Shown: positions 53,420 to 63,266, counted from the first letter of the stretch. The stretch is DNA of 64,000 nt from G963662605 sp963667005 (GCA_963667005.1 OY762937.1:2046001-2110000); one strand, 5' to 3'. Notes: generated from the sequence alone by a model not told the origin. Numbers and translations: made by a program.

Positions 53420-55858
53420 TCAATAATATCTATTCTCCGGTCTGGTTTCCAATGACTGAGCTTTTATTTTGATGTCATTCATCCATACCGGAGGCTGTGG
53501 CGCTTGGCCCTCGTTTAGCTGGCTTTTCCATTCGTCATCCGTCATTGCACGGTCGGATATAAACTCGTAATGACTCCAGACTGCGCCTTTTGTTATATAA
53601 GGCAAACCATTAATTAGTGCGACAACATAAATCTCGTCACATTTACCTAAAGCCTCATTAAGGATGGTTGTGGTATTCGTAGAATCACGATAACCGTAAA
53701 CATTCATTATGATTGAAAGTTCTTTATCGCGGTCGGGCATATGGTCATTGCCGAGTATATTGATTGTCAGAGCCTCAATGCGTCCCCCTATCGCACTGAG
53801 TTCTTCAAATTCGCTGTCGGTCACAAGCTTGCCCGTTAATTCTTTGTCGGAAATATATCTTAAGAATTTGTTAAGGTTCAACAGCTGATTATTAATGTCT
53901 TTGGTTTTGTCCGATAGTAAATTGTTCTGTGCCAATTTGTTTTCAACAAGCTGCAGCAATTCAGCCGATCTATCCCAGAACGCCATATTGGGTTCGACAT
54001 AACTCAAATGAATTGCCGGCGGAGGACCCTCGTCACCGCCGCCGTATTCAGCCGCCATCAACTCTTCGATGTAGAGTGTAAAATCATGCCTCAGCTGCGT
54101 GTAGCCGCCAAGCCCGGTATTGAGATTTTTCTTCTCCCAAAACGGCGTTTGCATAAATAGGGGATAGTTCTCCTCGGTATGGTTTAAACTCAATGTCGTT
54201 TGTAATGTTTTGCTGAAAATACTATTATCCCAGTCATTCTTCGATTTGAATCTCTCCTTCAGCTTGTTTAGGGAGTCGTCGTACTTTGGCCAATTCTGCT
54301 GTTCTTTAAATACATAATGAAGCAGGCTGTCTGCCATGTGATTGCCAAGAGCCGCAAAAACATCCAAAGCTTTAGGTGTCGTCCGTCTGTGTTTGGGTTC
54401 CGCTATTTGTACCAGCTTGCTGAAAATCTCATTATCAAGTGTATATCGTCCGGCGGAAAATAGCACCGTCATTTTGGAAAATTCTTCTTTGGCAAATTTA
54501 GTACCTGTCGGAACCTGAAACTTTCGGGGATCATTTGCCCTTAAATGTTGATAAAGTACGCTAAGATTTTCCGGCTTGAGTATCTGCTCAAGTTTTTGCC
54601 CGTGATAATTTGTGCCGAGTATTTTACTTATCTGTGTTACAGAAATATTATTCTCATCTCCTGCAAGAAACTGCACGACATTGGAGATCTTTTGGAATGT
54701 GATATTCGCGTTTTGCGATGCATTCAAAACATACGCGAGGCATACCGGTTTGGCTAGGGCGGAGGCATCCGGAATAACAATTTTTGCAGAGTTCAACCAC
54801 TTCATGCATTTGAAGTACTTTTCAAGCACCGGATCACCTGCGTAATTACCGCGAACGGTAAATTGGCTGTACTCCGATAATTTCGAATTCAGAAATGGCG
54901 AATTGAAACCTTCAGCTGAACGGCATTTGCTTAATTCTTCTCGGTAACCATTCTGAAATCTGGCAGGAACAGGATAATCTTTTTCGTTCAACAGAGCAAG
55001 AGCAATGGCATAGTAGGTAACACTCCACTCCAGATTTTCCTTAACGGCGGCAGAAGGACTGCTGTATGCTATATTTTGTGAAGTGAGATACAATTCAGTC
55101 AAAACTTTATTCAGCATATCAACAAGTTTATCTTTTTCCATATCCTTCATTATCATTGCGATATGCTTTTGCAGAACCTGAAAATAAAGGTCGGTTGTTA
55201 TGAATGAAGGTGTATAATCGTAATTATTTGTCTCGTACACGGTGAACAACTGATCGTGATTGGCGGCTGTAATGACAAAATTCTTATTCTCTAAATGCTT
55301 CATGATATCTGCCGGCACATACTTGAACTGATCGTAGTTCACGATAAGCGAAGTATTGATAAGGCGGTATGCATTGTTGGTCACGGCTAATGAAGCAAGC
55401 CTGGACTTTTCCTCCGCAATGATGCGCTTGAGAAAATCGTACTCATCGGAATTTACCTCGACGACAAAATCCTTTACATCAAAGATTGGCTGATACCATT
55501 TCAATCTGTTAAAATGTGCCCGCAGCACTGGATTCATGAACAAATAACCGTTTCTGGCGAGGATTTCGTTTTTCAGATACCACAGCTCTTGAAATCCGAG
55601 TTTGGTTAAATCCCGCGAGGTGTTTAAACCCGGAGGCGTGATGCGCTGGTGGTACCATTCTTTGATATAATCCAGCTGCCAATACTGGTCCAATTTGGTT
55701 TTAATCTCAGTGCGTTTTACAAATGAGAGCAGCGTATCCGACTGTTCGATTGCAGTATTCAGACTCTGGTCTTTTTTCTTACAGCCCCCACCCAGCACCA
55801 TAAGAAGGGCGATGCACAGCATTATGCTGAAACGCATGATATTACTGATAGATTTCAT
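53420..55858 (-). CDS. DUF3160 lipoprotein with YARHG domain
   Basis: An 812-residue protein with a lipoprotein signal (LMVLGGGC, then KKKDQS). Residues about 70-160 contain a YARHG-type segment (LWYLKNEILARNGYLF) and a second copy-like part near WYQPIFDVKDF. The rest is the DUF3160 domain (NYDYTPSFITTDLYFQVLQK, APPPAIHLSYVEPNMAFWDR type). Members are large envelope lipoproteins of unknown role. The gene overlaps the end of the upstream gene at 55842-55858, implying coupled translation. Confidence 0.85.
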   Translation of the reverse strand: MKSISNIMRFSIMLCIALLMVLGGGCKKKDQSLNTAIEQSDTLLSFVKRTEIKTKLDQYWQLDYIKEWYHQRITPPGLNTSRDLTKLGFQELWYLKNEILARNGYLFMNPVLRAHFNRLKWYQPIFDVKDFVVEVNSDEYDFLKRIIAEEKSRLASLAVTNNAYRLINTSLIVNYDQFKYVPADIMKHLENKNFVITAANHDQLFTVYETNNYDYTPSFITTDLYFQVLQKHIAMIMKDMEKDKLVDMLNKVLTELYLTSQNIAYSSPSAAVKENLEWSVTYYAIALALLNEKDYPVPARFQNGYREELSKCRSAEGFNSPFLNSKLSEYSQFTVRGNYAGDPVLEKYFKCMKWLNSAKIVIPDASALAKPVCLAYVLNASQNANITFQKISNVVQFLAGDENNISVTQISKILGTNYHGQKLEQILKPENLSVLYQHLRANDPRKFQVPTGTKFAKEEFSKMTVLFSAGRYTLDNEIFSKLVQIAEPKHRRTTPKALDVFAALGNHMADSLLHYVFKEQQNWPKYDDSLNKLKERFKSKNDWDNSIFSKTLQTTLSLNHTEENYPLFMQTPFWEKKNLNTGLGGYTQLRHDFTLYIEELMAAEYGGGDEGPPPAIHLSYVEPNMAFWDRSAELLQLVENKLAQNNLLSDKTKDINNQLLNLNKFLRYISDKELTGKLVTDSEFEELSAIGGRIEALTINILGNDHMPDRDKELSIIMNVYGYRDSTNTTTILNEALGKCDEIYVVALINGLPYITKGAVWSHYEFISDRAMTDDEWKSQLNEGQAPQPPVWMNDIKIKAQSLETRPENRYY

Positions 55859-56534
55859 GATTAAAGTCCCTTTGACATTCTGTTAGTGTGTTGTATGTTT
55901 TCTTATATCCCTTGAATATGAATCCGAAATCAAGCCTGGAGTACACTCCTATTTTGAAAGTACTTGTTCCGGATTTCTCTATTGTTATTATCTGATTCTT
56001 TGTACTGCGTGAAGCGCCGAAATCTATTGGCTCACTACTGAGTCTTGACGACAAGAAAAACGGCCGGAGACAGAGAGAGTCAACAGAGAAAATGAACATC
56101 CGTTTCTTTAAAACGGGATCGAATTTTGTTTTCTTGATGATCCCTAGGAAAATCTCATCACTGCCGTCGCGATTCAAATCGCCTTTGCGGAGTTGAAAAA
56201 CCGGTTCACTGAACATCAACTTATCATACGTATATCCCGAGGAGTTGCAGATTTCGAGTGAGAGGGCATGGTTGGCCGGCAGTGAACGAACTAATGCCGA
56301 TCCGCTAAACATAGCCTCGTGAACGGGCTGACTGAACAGGACTTTGCCCTCGGTAAGCGGTTTTGCTTTTATGCTGGTAGTATTCTGAGTATGGTTTGAG
56401 ACTGGAGATAGGAATGCAATCCCTGTTATCACGAAAATGATCAGTGCTGTAAGTAATAATCCGGTCTGAAGTTTCTTGTCTACAACTGGGTAAATGTTGT
56501 ATGGACTTTCAAATTTGTTGTCAGGAAAATACAA
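55842..56534 (-). CDS. Membrane-anchored protein with FG-GAP-like segment
   Basis: A 230-residue protein with one transmembrane helix at about residues 26-46 (GLLLTALIIFVITGIAFLS) and a periplasmic part. The segment RKGDLNRDGSDEIFLGI resembles an FG-GAP/VCBS-type calcium-binding turn. No full family assignment. It overlaps the DUF3160 gene by 17 bases and is probably part of the same envelope system. A perfect hairpin upstream separates it from the ABC-3C operon. Confidence 0.65.
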   Translation of the reverse strand: MYFPDNKFESPYNIYPVVDKKLQTGLLLTALIIFVITGIAFLSPVSNHTQNTTSIKAKPLTEGKVLFSQPVHEAMFSGSALVRSLPANHALSLEICNSSGYTYDKLMFSEPVFQLRKGDLNRDGSDEIFLGIIKKTKFDPVLKKRMFIFSVDSLCLRPFFLSSRLSSEPIDFGASRSTKNQIITIEKSGTSTFKIGVYSRLDFGFIFKGYKKTYNTLTECQRDFNHEIYQ

Positions 56535-56708
56535 AAGTAAAAAGCAAGGTGCAAAAACATTAAAAGGAGATCATCAAAATAGCCGTATCTAAATAAATGC
56601 AAACTATAGGTTGTACATTAACGACTTAAGTGTGAGGAGAATGTCGATGAATTTGAACGGACGGTATTAACTGTTAATCAGATTTCCTGAAATTGAGTTT
56701 TAATCCTG

Positions 56709-56738
56709 AGACATGAAATAGCATACTATTTCATGTCT
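56709..56738 (-). terminator. Perfect hairpin at the end of the ABC-3C operon
   Basis: Thirteen-base arms AGACATGAAATAG and CTATTTCATGTCT with a four-base loop, starting three bases after the stop codon of the DUF3732 gene. No T tract follows in the direction of transcription, so it is only terminator-like. It marks the left edge of the AT-rich three-gene block. Confidence 0.65.
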
Positions 56739-56740
56739 AA

Positions 56741-58717
56741 TCACGTTCCAATATTGTTGATCCAGCTCTCAGGAATCAATTTCTCCCCTTTTCTCCATTC
56801 TAAAGCATTGACATCTAATGTGCCCCAAATATCATCGGAGGCATGATCCAAGATTATAACTTGAAGTTTTTGGTTTAAAGAGTTCACCACGGCCGTTATT
56901 AAGCTAAAGGCCTGCTGAACTGCTAAAAAATCATCATCGTTGTATCGGAAATTTTCTTCTTGGCTTTCACTCATCCTGGCATTTCTAGGGAAATATACCT
57001 GACTAGGCTGATCGAAAATCAACAAAGATGGTATTGTACTATTCTCAAGTTCTAAAAAAAACTTGTGATAACCCATAAAAAGTGCAATATGATAGGAAAC
57101 CCAATTTGAGCCACTCCCGATTTCCCATAAGTAATCAGCTCTGTTTTCCCCCAGTATTTTAATGCTAAGATCCTCTATTGATATTTCAATTGAGTCATTT
57201 GGGCGTTCGTTATCTAATTTGCAAATTAATTCTCCTGCGGCTGATTGAATTCTGTTTAATGCATTTTTGATTTTATTTTTAATATCAGAATCGGAAATAT
57301 CTTTAGATAATTCTTGAATTTGGCTCCTAAGTTCATCTATTTCCTTTCTCAGTTCAGCATCATCCCCAAGTGAGTCAAAATACTTCAGGCTTTCTTCAAG
57401 ACTCCCTATAAAGCGAGCAACTTGTGCTGACTGATAGTTCTTTTCCTTTGCTTCCATTGAAAATTTTTCAAGGTTCTTTATTCTGGTTTTCACTCCATTA
57501 AGTTTTTCAGAATTTATACGTATTTCGTCTTTGACCCTTTGAAATTCTCGATCAAATGCAGGCGGTACAACTTTAAATTCATTCAGATCGCTGCTGACAT
57601 TTTCTAATGCATTTTTAAAGACCTCAATATTTGATATTGTGTCTGAAAAACTATTGTTGCAAATAGGGCATTTGTGATCCTTGTCAATATTATCATTTAG
57701 CCACTTTGAAATTTGTAATCTATCTCTTTGTGCGGTAAGAGCCCCTGAATACTTCGCACTAGCGTCTTTAAGTGAATTCATTCCATCCATTCTTTTTCGG
57801 AGTCCAAGAAGATTTCCTGAAAGTACTGATTCTTCATTACGCAAAGAATTTAACTCTTTTAAAGCCTGGCTAATGGTGTTTTCTGATGTTTTGGCTATTC
57901 TACCTGATGCAAATGTTATTGATTTAAGTATTGTAACAGAATCTGATTTACTTAAATTCGTCGCTACTTCTTGACTTAACAATCCATATTCCTTGGCCTC
58001 GGAAATTTTAGATTGAATCTCGGCGAGCCACCTCTCGGATGTACTTTTAAGATTCTCATACTCTTTGAGTTTTCTTCTATACTCTCTATGAAGCATGGAT
58101 AGTTCATGCTGTTTAGCAAGTAATTTAGGAGTAATCGCTCCTAGCACATAGGGGAATATTGTTTTAAGTTTTTCTCTATGCTCATATGTATCTGCTTTAT
58201 AATATAGTACATCCGCATTAGCTACTATATTTTGAGGCTGAAAAACAAAGGCCATTAAATCTCGAAAACTAGGCCGTCCTCTAAAGCCATTGAGGGAGGA
58301 ATCAATGTCGAAATCAAGATTGGTTAAGTTGGCAAGCTCATCAAGTTTTTTCTTTGCAGTCTCAAGGTTGCAATTTTTCATACTTATATTGGCTGGAACC
58401 TCAACATATTTGCCCTCTAGAACAAACATATCTCCTGTAGCTTTCTGAGTACCTGGCTCCCTCCTTGCAAATAGTATCTCTCCCGATTCAGTGTCCAATA
58501 AGACTCCAAACCAAGAACAAGAATCACGAATGGTTTTAACCGGGATACTGCATTTGTCAGCACCAAGACAATAATCTATTATTGGAATAATAGCTGATTT
58601 TCCTGTTCTAGAATTGCCGCTGATTATGTTAACTTTTCCTAATTCAAGCTTGACTCTTCTTGGAGCACTGACTAATTCTCTGGGCCACAATATAATTTCT
58701 TTTATCTGGAAATACAT
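56741..58717 (-). CDS. DUF3732 SMC/Rad50-like ABC ATPase of an ABC-3C system
   Basis: A 658-residue ABC ATPase. The N-terminal half-domain has Walker A GNSRTGKSAIIPIIDYCLG. A long coiled coil (about residues 195-480) carries a zinc-hook-like CPIC (HKCPICNNSF) at its tip. The C-terminal half has a signature-like GSGSNWVSYHIALFMGY, Walker B LLIFDQPSQVYFP, and an H-loop-like LDHASDD. The DQPSQVYFP form, with Gln instead of the usual catalytic Glu, is a DUF3732 feature. ABC-3C systems couple such an ATPase to a middle component and an effector. It is the last gene of the operon, one base after the middle-component gene. The DNA is visibly more AT-rich than the neighbouring genes. Confidence 0.9.
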   Translation of the reverse strand: MYFQIKEIILWPRELVSAPRRVKLELGKVNIISGNSRTGKSAIIPIIDYCLGADKCSIPVKTIRDSCSWFGVLLDTESGEILFARREPGTQKATGDMFVLEGKYVEVPANISMKNCNLETAKKKLDELANLTNLDFDIDSSLNGFRGRPSFRDLMAFVFQPQNIVANADVLYYKADTYEHREKLKTIFPYVLGAITPKLLAKQHELSMLHREYRRKLKEYENLKSTSERWLAEIQSKISEAKEYGLLSQEVATNLSKSDSVTILKSITFASGRIAKTSENTISQALKELNSLRNEESVLSGNLLGLRKRMDGMNSLKDASAKYSGALTAQRDRLQISKWLNDNIDKDHKCPICNNSFSDTISNIEVFKNALENVSSDLNEFKVVPPAFDREFQRVKDEIRINSEKLNGVKTRIKNLEKFSMEAKEKNYQSAQVARFIGSLEESLKYFDSLGDDAELRKEIDELRSQIQELSKDISDSDIKNKIKNALNRIQSAAGELICKLDNERPNDSIEISIEDLSIKILGENRADYLWEIGSGSNWVSYHIALFMGYHKFFLELENSTIPSLLIFDQPSQVYFPRNARMSESQEENFRYNDDDFLAVQQAFSLITAVVNSLNQKLQVIILDHASDDIWGTLDVNALEWRKGEKLIPESWINNIGT

Positions 58718-58718
58718 A

Positions 58719-59222
58719 CTAAAACCTTAATTTGAGGATATTCTCGATTTCAAAAATTGTTAATTCAGAGCACCAACTCCCAAGTTTTTCAGCATTTCGC
58801 ATAAGTGCTTTTATTGAGTCAGAGACTCCAACTCTAGGTTCGGTTTTGCTACAAGGGAATAGATATGCATCAGATATATCTATTCTTAGCAAGTTGGTTG
58901 AGATCGCAATCCTAAGTGAAAATAAAGATAGTTTTTTCATCTCAATCATCCGGATGTGTAAAGTATCTACTAAATCGGTTTTCGAAAACTTAGGATCTGA
59001 AAATTTTCCTATAAAACCCCTTAGTCCAGTTTTTTGCTGAGTTGATTTTATTAACATGTTTATGTCGTCAGAAAAGAGCATTGGTAATACTATGAATAAT
59101 AATTGGAAGTTGAGATTCTTAGGAGTTGAATTTGCTTGATAACCCACCGAGAAGCGCCATAATAAGACTGCTCCCAGAACTGGGTTCTGTATAATTTCAA
59201 TTTCTCTTGTTAAACTATCCAT
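58719..59222 (-). CDS. ABC-3C middle component
   Basis: A 167-residue protein matching the middle-component family of ABC-three-component systems: NPVLGAVLLWRFSVGY near the start, LLFIVLPMLFSDDI, STQQKTGLRGFIGKF, then a helix with MKKLSLFSLRIAI and an end with AEKLGSWCSELTIFEIENI. Such proteins are thought to link the ATPase to the effector. It lies between the two other components with gaps of six and one bases, so the three are surely one operon. Recognition is by remembered family pattern, not by search. Confidence 0.82.
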   Translation of the reverse strand: MDSLTREIEIIQNPVLGAVLLWRFSVGYQANSTPKNLNFQLLFIVLPMLFSDDINMLIKSTQQKTGLRGFIGKFSDPKFSKTDLVDTLHIRMIEMKKLSLFSLRIAISTNLLRIDISDAYLFPCSKTEPRVGVSDSIKALMRNAEKLGSWCSELTIFEIENILKLRF

Positions 59223-59228
59223 ATTAAT

Positions 59229-60431
59229 CTATTTCAAATCTTTTGATAATTCATTTTCGAAATCAGAGTGCCAACCAATTAGTTGAGAGTCGGCAAGTGC
59301 ATGAAAACTGCCTGCTGTAAAATGCAATGGAACCTCAAGTCCTTGTATTTTTTCATGTTTTTTTAGACAATTTAAACATAGCAATTGGCCTTTCACAGAT
59401 TCATCAAGCGAGGCATTATCGATATCGTTAATCATTTTTTCATTTAACCAGATCCTTTTTAGATCATCTTCGTAATCAATAAAGCTCGTTGCGTTAACAT
59501 AACCCTTTAAGCTCCATTCTGTACGATCTGTGGCTGCCAGAAGATAATCTATTACGGCTTGCATCTTGATTGTGTCATTAAAGTTGACAATGTCGAGTTG
59601 TTTTACATACGTGCGTATTGCTAGTTCATAATTGATTTCATCGATCTGTGGTTTATGAGCAAAAGAATGAAGGATTGTCCTAGTGTCAATGGCCCTAATA
59701 AAACTGATAATTTCAGCTCTAAATTCTGATTTTTTGATAATCGCATTTTTTTTTGAACTTATTAGGTTATCAACCCGAATCTTAATCCATCCAAGTGCGT
59801 GCTCCATGACTTGGTCAACTATTTCATCCGGGCAAAATAATTTTGCTAGCTTGATTTTAATATCATCATAAGGGCTTATCTTGGGGGTTAGAACATGGAA
59901 ATTCTCAATTAATTTTAACAGCTTCGTTTCTTCTAGTGAAAAAAAATTGGAAAGCAAAGGGAAAAGATCCTTCGGAAATTGCTCAACTCTTCCCCAATTT
60001 AATTTAACTTTTGCATCCTCAATCGCCTTTTTAACTGATGATTCAGTAGTCGCAGATGAAAAAATATCTACGATCTCTCCGTGTGTTTGGCATGTGGAAT
60101 ATAATTCGAAAACAGTTAAATTAACGTCAAGGTCGCCGCATTTTATGGCATCTGTCCAGTTTGAAAACGTTTTCCATAATGACACGGATCTGTCTGCGGT
60201 TGGATTGCCGGATAGTGAACTCTTATCTTGTTCGGCAATTTTCATCCCTTCGGGGCTTTCTACCCCTACATCCTCGAAAAATTCTAAACTAACGACCCAA
60301 TCGTTTTCGGCATCTAAAAGCCTATCCAAAAGTCGAGTAACTTGAAGAGAATAGCCCAAAAATTGACCGGGTGCACTAGAACTTTTTCTAACTTGTTTTT
60401 CTTGCCTTTTCTGCTTAGACAACTCAGCCAT
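59229..60431 (-). CDS. ABC-3C effector candidate with DUF4297/Cap4-like N-terminus
   Basis: A 400-residue protein, first gene of the ABC-3C operon. The N-terminal about 110 residues have GQFLGYSLQVTRLLDRLL, then SLEFFEDVGVE (E50, D54), then AEQDKSS (Q68-x-K70) and ADRSVSLWKTFSNWTDAI. This spacing matches the DUF4297/Cap4-type PD-(D/E)xK nuclease heads found in defence proteins. The remaining about 290 residues are helical and resemble the C-terminal domain shared by ABC-3C third components. The expected act is cleavage of DNA when the ATPase senses invasion, an inference from families. The start (MAELSKQK) is the first ATG. Confidence 0.75.
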   Translation of the reverse strand: MAELSKQKRQEKQVRKSSSAPGQFLGYSLQVTRLLDRLLDAENDWVVSLEFFEDVGVESPEGMKIAEQDKSSLSGNPTADRSVSLWKTFSNWTDAIKCGDLDVNLTVFELYSTCQTHGEIVDIFSSATTESSVKKAIEDAKVKLNWGRVEQFPKDLFPLLSNFFSLEETKLLKLIENFHVLTPKISPYDDIKIKLAKLFCPDEIVDQVMEHALGWIKIRVDNLISSKKNAIIKKSEFRAEIISFIRAIDTRTILHSFAHKPQIDEINYELAIRTYVKQLDIVNFNDTIKMQAVIDYLLAATDRTEWSLKGYVNATSFIDYEDDLKRIWLNEKMINDIDNASLDESVKGQLLCLNCLKKHEKIQGLEVPLHFTAGSFHALADSQLIGWHSDFENELSKDLK

Positions 60432-61133
60432 TTATAGCCCTTGAAATTATTCCCACACCATTCTTCTTAATATACGCAAAAGCTCTATATCTTTTCAAGA
60501 ATAAATTATTTGATTATGTAACAAGGCGGTGTTTTCTTCAATATTGAATCTCCCCGTATTTATGCTTCGGGTTTTGGGAAGAATATGGAATTTCGCAATT
60601 ATAATAATGGTATAAGATTTTGTGCGTGCGGCTTCTAGATATTATTTCGGTTGCTGTATATGACCAATATAATTCCGCAATTTAGTGTTTGGAAGTTGCT
60701 TCTGTATCTTTTTGTCTTCGGTTTGATTCGGAATAATCTTAAGTGTGCCTCCGAAAACGTGTTGTCTTAATAGCCGTTATGCTTGACTTTTAAGCTTGCA
60801 GTGTGATTTATTCTATCTAAATGTGAGTCTAGTTACGAATTTATAGATTGATTCCGAATGCGCATGATAAATAAGAAATCCATTGCTTGGCGAATATTCA
60901 CTTAATTTTGGAGCAAGACCTAAATTAACCTTACCTTCACCAGGAAACGCGTCACGGGTATTAGCGTCATGCGGATGGAATAAATGAAAAAGAAAGCTAG
61001 TAACCATCAAGTGGGTGTATTTGTAATCTGCTTTCCGCCTCCCGAATGATGTAGTTGTATCTTGTGCTAATATTCTGAACTTTTGGACGAATAATAAGCT
61101 ATTAAAAGTATCATAATGCTATTCCGGAGTACA
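60432..61133. other. AT-rich intergenic region behind the ABC-3C operon
   Basis: A 700-base gap between the leftward ABC-3C operon and the rightward glycosidase gene. It should hold both promoters. No frame here resembles a known protein; a 65-residue leftward frame at 60813-61010 has no supporting ribosome-binding site or family likeness. No transposase, integrase, tRNA or clear target-site duplication was seen. Confidence 0.5.
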
Positions 61134-63266
61134 ATGAAGTTTAGAATACTACTGTTTTGTTTATTGCTTGTGGGATATAATGTATTTGCGCAGGAGTTGC
61201 GCGGGGTTTGGTTTGCCAGAGATTCGATAGGCACCAAGGACGCAATCGCTCGGGCGATGGATTCGCTTGCCGCGAATAATTTCAACGTAGTTTATGTTAA
61301 TGTATGGAGCAGGGGATACCCGCTCTGGCAGAGTCAGGTATTTTACAATCATACGGGTTTGAAGATTGATCCTGCCTATCCGACACGCGATATTCTTGCC
61401 GAATGCATTGCCGAAGGTCACCGGCGTGGATTGCAGGTTGAAGCATGGTTCGAATACGGTTTTGTCGGTGGGTATACCGGGTATCAACCCGGCACAAGCG
61501 GCAAAGGAAAAATTTTCGATACTCATCCCGACTGGGTTGAAAAACAGCTGAACGGTACAGAAGTGGACGGCAGTAATTTCTACTGGATGTCGCACACGAA
61601 TCCGGCTGCCCAGAATTTTCTTATCTCACTCTGCACCGAACTTGCACGCAATTATGATATTGACGGTATTGAAATGGATCGCTGCCGGTATTCAAGTCTC
61701 AACTACGGATACGATTCCTATACCGATAGCTTATATAAGTCGGAGAACGGAGGAGCTGCACCTCCGGCAACTACTTCGGATACAAACTGGATAAGGTGGC
61801 GGGCGAATAAACTGAATGACTTTGTTGCCCGGTTGTACGATAGCATTAAGGCTGTGAATCCGCATCTGAATGTAACAAATGCCCCGAGCCATTATTCGGC
61901 TTCAAGTTATAGTGCATATAATTCATTTTGTCAGGACTGGGCGTGGTGGGTCAATCATAACAAGGTTGATAATGTTCAGGTGCAAAACTATGTCGCGGCA
62001 CCTGCGACATTCGGCAGTTATATCGGCTACATGAAAACCATGCTTGATGATTACACAAAAGCCTATCCGTCATTTGCTCTTAAGCCGAATAACATAGCAC
62101 TGACTAACGCCCAAGTGCAGGGGTTAATTGATACTACCAGAAGCCGGGGGTATCTTGGAAACGCGGTATGGTATTACAGTCAGATATTTCCATATACAGC
62201 GCTTTTAAAATCCGGACCGTATGCGGCAAGTGCATATCCTCCATATAATACCCCAACATGGCGGACGTATAAAAACATTCTTATAGCGGGCGATACGGCT
62301 AATGCTAAAAGAACAGGGACATGGACATCAAGTGCAACTTCGGGTTACAGTGGAAGCTCGTTATATGCAGCATCAGGTACTGCTGCTTCAATAGATTATT
62401 ATGTCTCTGTTCCTATTGCGGGTCAATACGAAGTGTACGCGTATCAGGTTATCAGCAGTAACAGGTCAACTGCTGCTCCCCACAAGATATATAACGCGTC
62501 AGGAGGATACTCAACTATACTTGTCAACCAAACCACAACCGTCAATAAAGGATGGTATAAACTTGGTGATGTGCAATTAAATTCAGGAAGGCAGAAAGTA
62601 CTTACCATCTCCAACAGCGGTATAACTTCAGGTACATATGTCAGCGCGGATGCAGTAATGATCTTACTAAACAGACGATTATCACCCGATGCTGATGCAG
62701 CTCTCCCTGTTGAGCTGCAATCTTTTTCTGCCCGGGTTGATGGCTCGACTGTAATTTTACTTTGGTCAACAGCCACCGAAGTAAATGCAAGCACATACAT
62801 TATAGAACGCAAAAAAGAAGGTGCGTCTGCGTGGGAAAATATTTCATCGGCTGTTGCCACAGGAAACTCTAGTTCTGCACGGATATACAATTATATTGAT
62901 AAAAATCTCACTCCCGGCAGCTACAGCTACCGTTTGCGGATGGTGGATAACGATGGAAGTTTTTCGTATAGCAGCATTCAACAATGTGTTATCGGAGGAG
63001 TAAAAAGATTTTCACTTGCGCAGAATTATCCGAATCCGTTTAACCCGTCAACAACCATCCATTACTCGCTTGCAAGAGCCGGCAAAGTTGTGCTGAAATT
63101 ATACAACATGTTGGGCAACGAAGTCCGCACGGTAGTGAATGAGTGGAAAGAGGCGGGAGAGTATTCGGTGGAATGCAAAGCGACTGGACTACCGAGCGGA
63201 GTGTACATATATCGCTTATCCGCCCCAGGTTACTCCGAAACGAAAAAAATGACGTTGATGAAGTAA
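61134..63266 (+). CDS. GHL10-type glycoside hydrolase with golvesin-like and T9SS domains
   Basis: A 710-residue exported enzyme. A signal peptide (ending VFAQ) precedes a GHL10/UPF0748 (YngK-like) TIM-barrel of about 360 residues: LRGVWFARDS, NNFNVVYVNVWSRG, GLQVEAWFEYGF, DIDGIEMDRCRY and VDNVQVQNYVA. A golvesin-like carbohydrate-binding module follows (IAGQYEVYAYQVIS, VNKGWYKLGDVQLNSGRQ). A fibronectin-type domain (ALPVELQSFSARVDGSTVIL) and a T9SS sorting domain come last (LAQNYPNPFNPSTTIHY, ending KMTLMK). Glycan target unknown. The ATG at 61134 follows GGAGTACA and begins the signal; the frame opens at 61116. Confidence 0.88.
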   Translation: MKFRILLFCLLLVGYNVFAQELRGVWFARDSIGTKDAIARAMDSLAANNFNVVYVNVWSRGYPLWQSQVFYNHTGLKIDPAYPTRDILAECIAEGHRRGLQVEAWFEYGFVGGYTGYQPGTSGKGKIFDTHPDWVEKQLNGTEVDGSNFYWMSHTNPAAQNFLISLCTELARNYDIDGIEMDRCRYSSLNYGYDSYTDSLYKSENGGAAPPATTSDTNWIRWRANKLNDFVARLYDSIKAVNPHLNVTNAPSHYSASSYSAYNSFCQDWAWWVNHNKVDNVQVQNYVAAPATFGSYIGYMKTMLDDYTKAYPSFALKPNNIALTNAQVQGLIDTTRSRGYLGNAVWYYSQIFPYTALLKSGPYAASAYPPYNTPTWRTYKNILIAGDTANAKRTGTWTSSATSGYSGSSLYAASGTAASIDYYVSVPIAGQYEVYAYQVISSNRSTAAPHKIYNASGGYSTILVNQTTTVNKGWYKLGDVQLNSGRQKVLTISNSGITSGTYVSADAVMILLNRRLSPDADAALPVELQSFSARVDGSTVILLWSTATEVNASTYIIERKKEGASAWENISSAVATGNSSSARIYNYIDKNLTPGSYSYRLRMVDNDGSFSYSSIQQCVIGGVKRFSLAQNYPNPFNPSTTIHYSLARAGKVVLKLYNMLGNEVRTVVNEWKEAGEYSVECKATGLPSGVYIYRLSAPGYSETKKMTLMK

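Noticed and set aside
60813..61010. 65-residue leftward frame in the gap behind the ABC-3C operon
   Set aside because: No ribosome-binding site, no recognisable family. It could be a decayed fragment, but nothing supports that.
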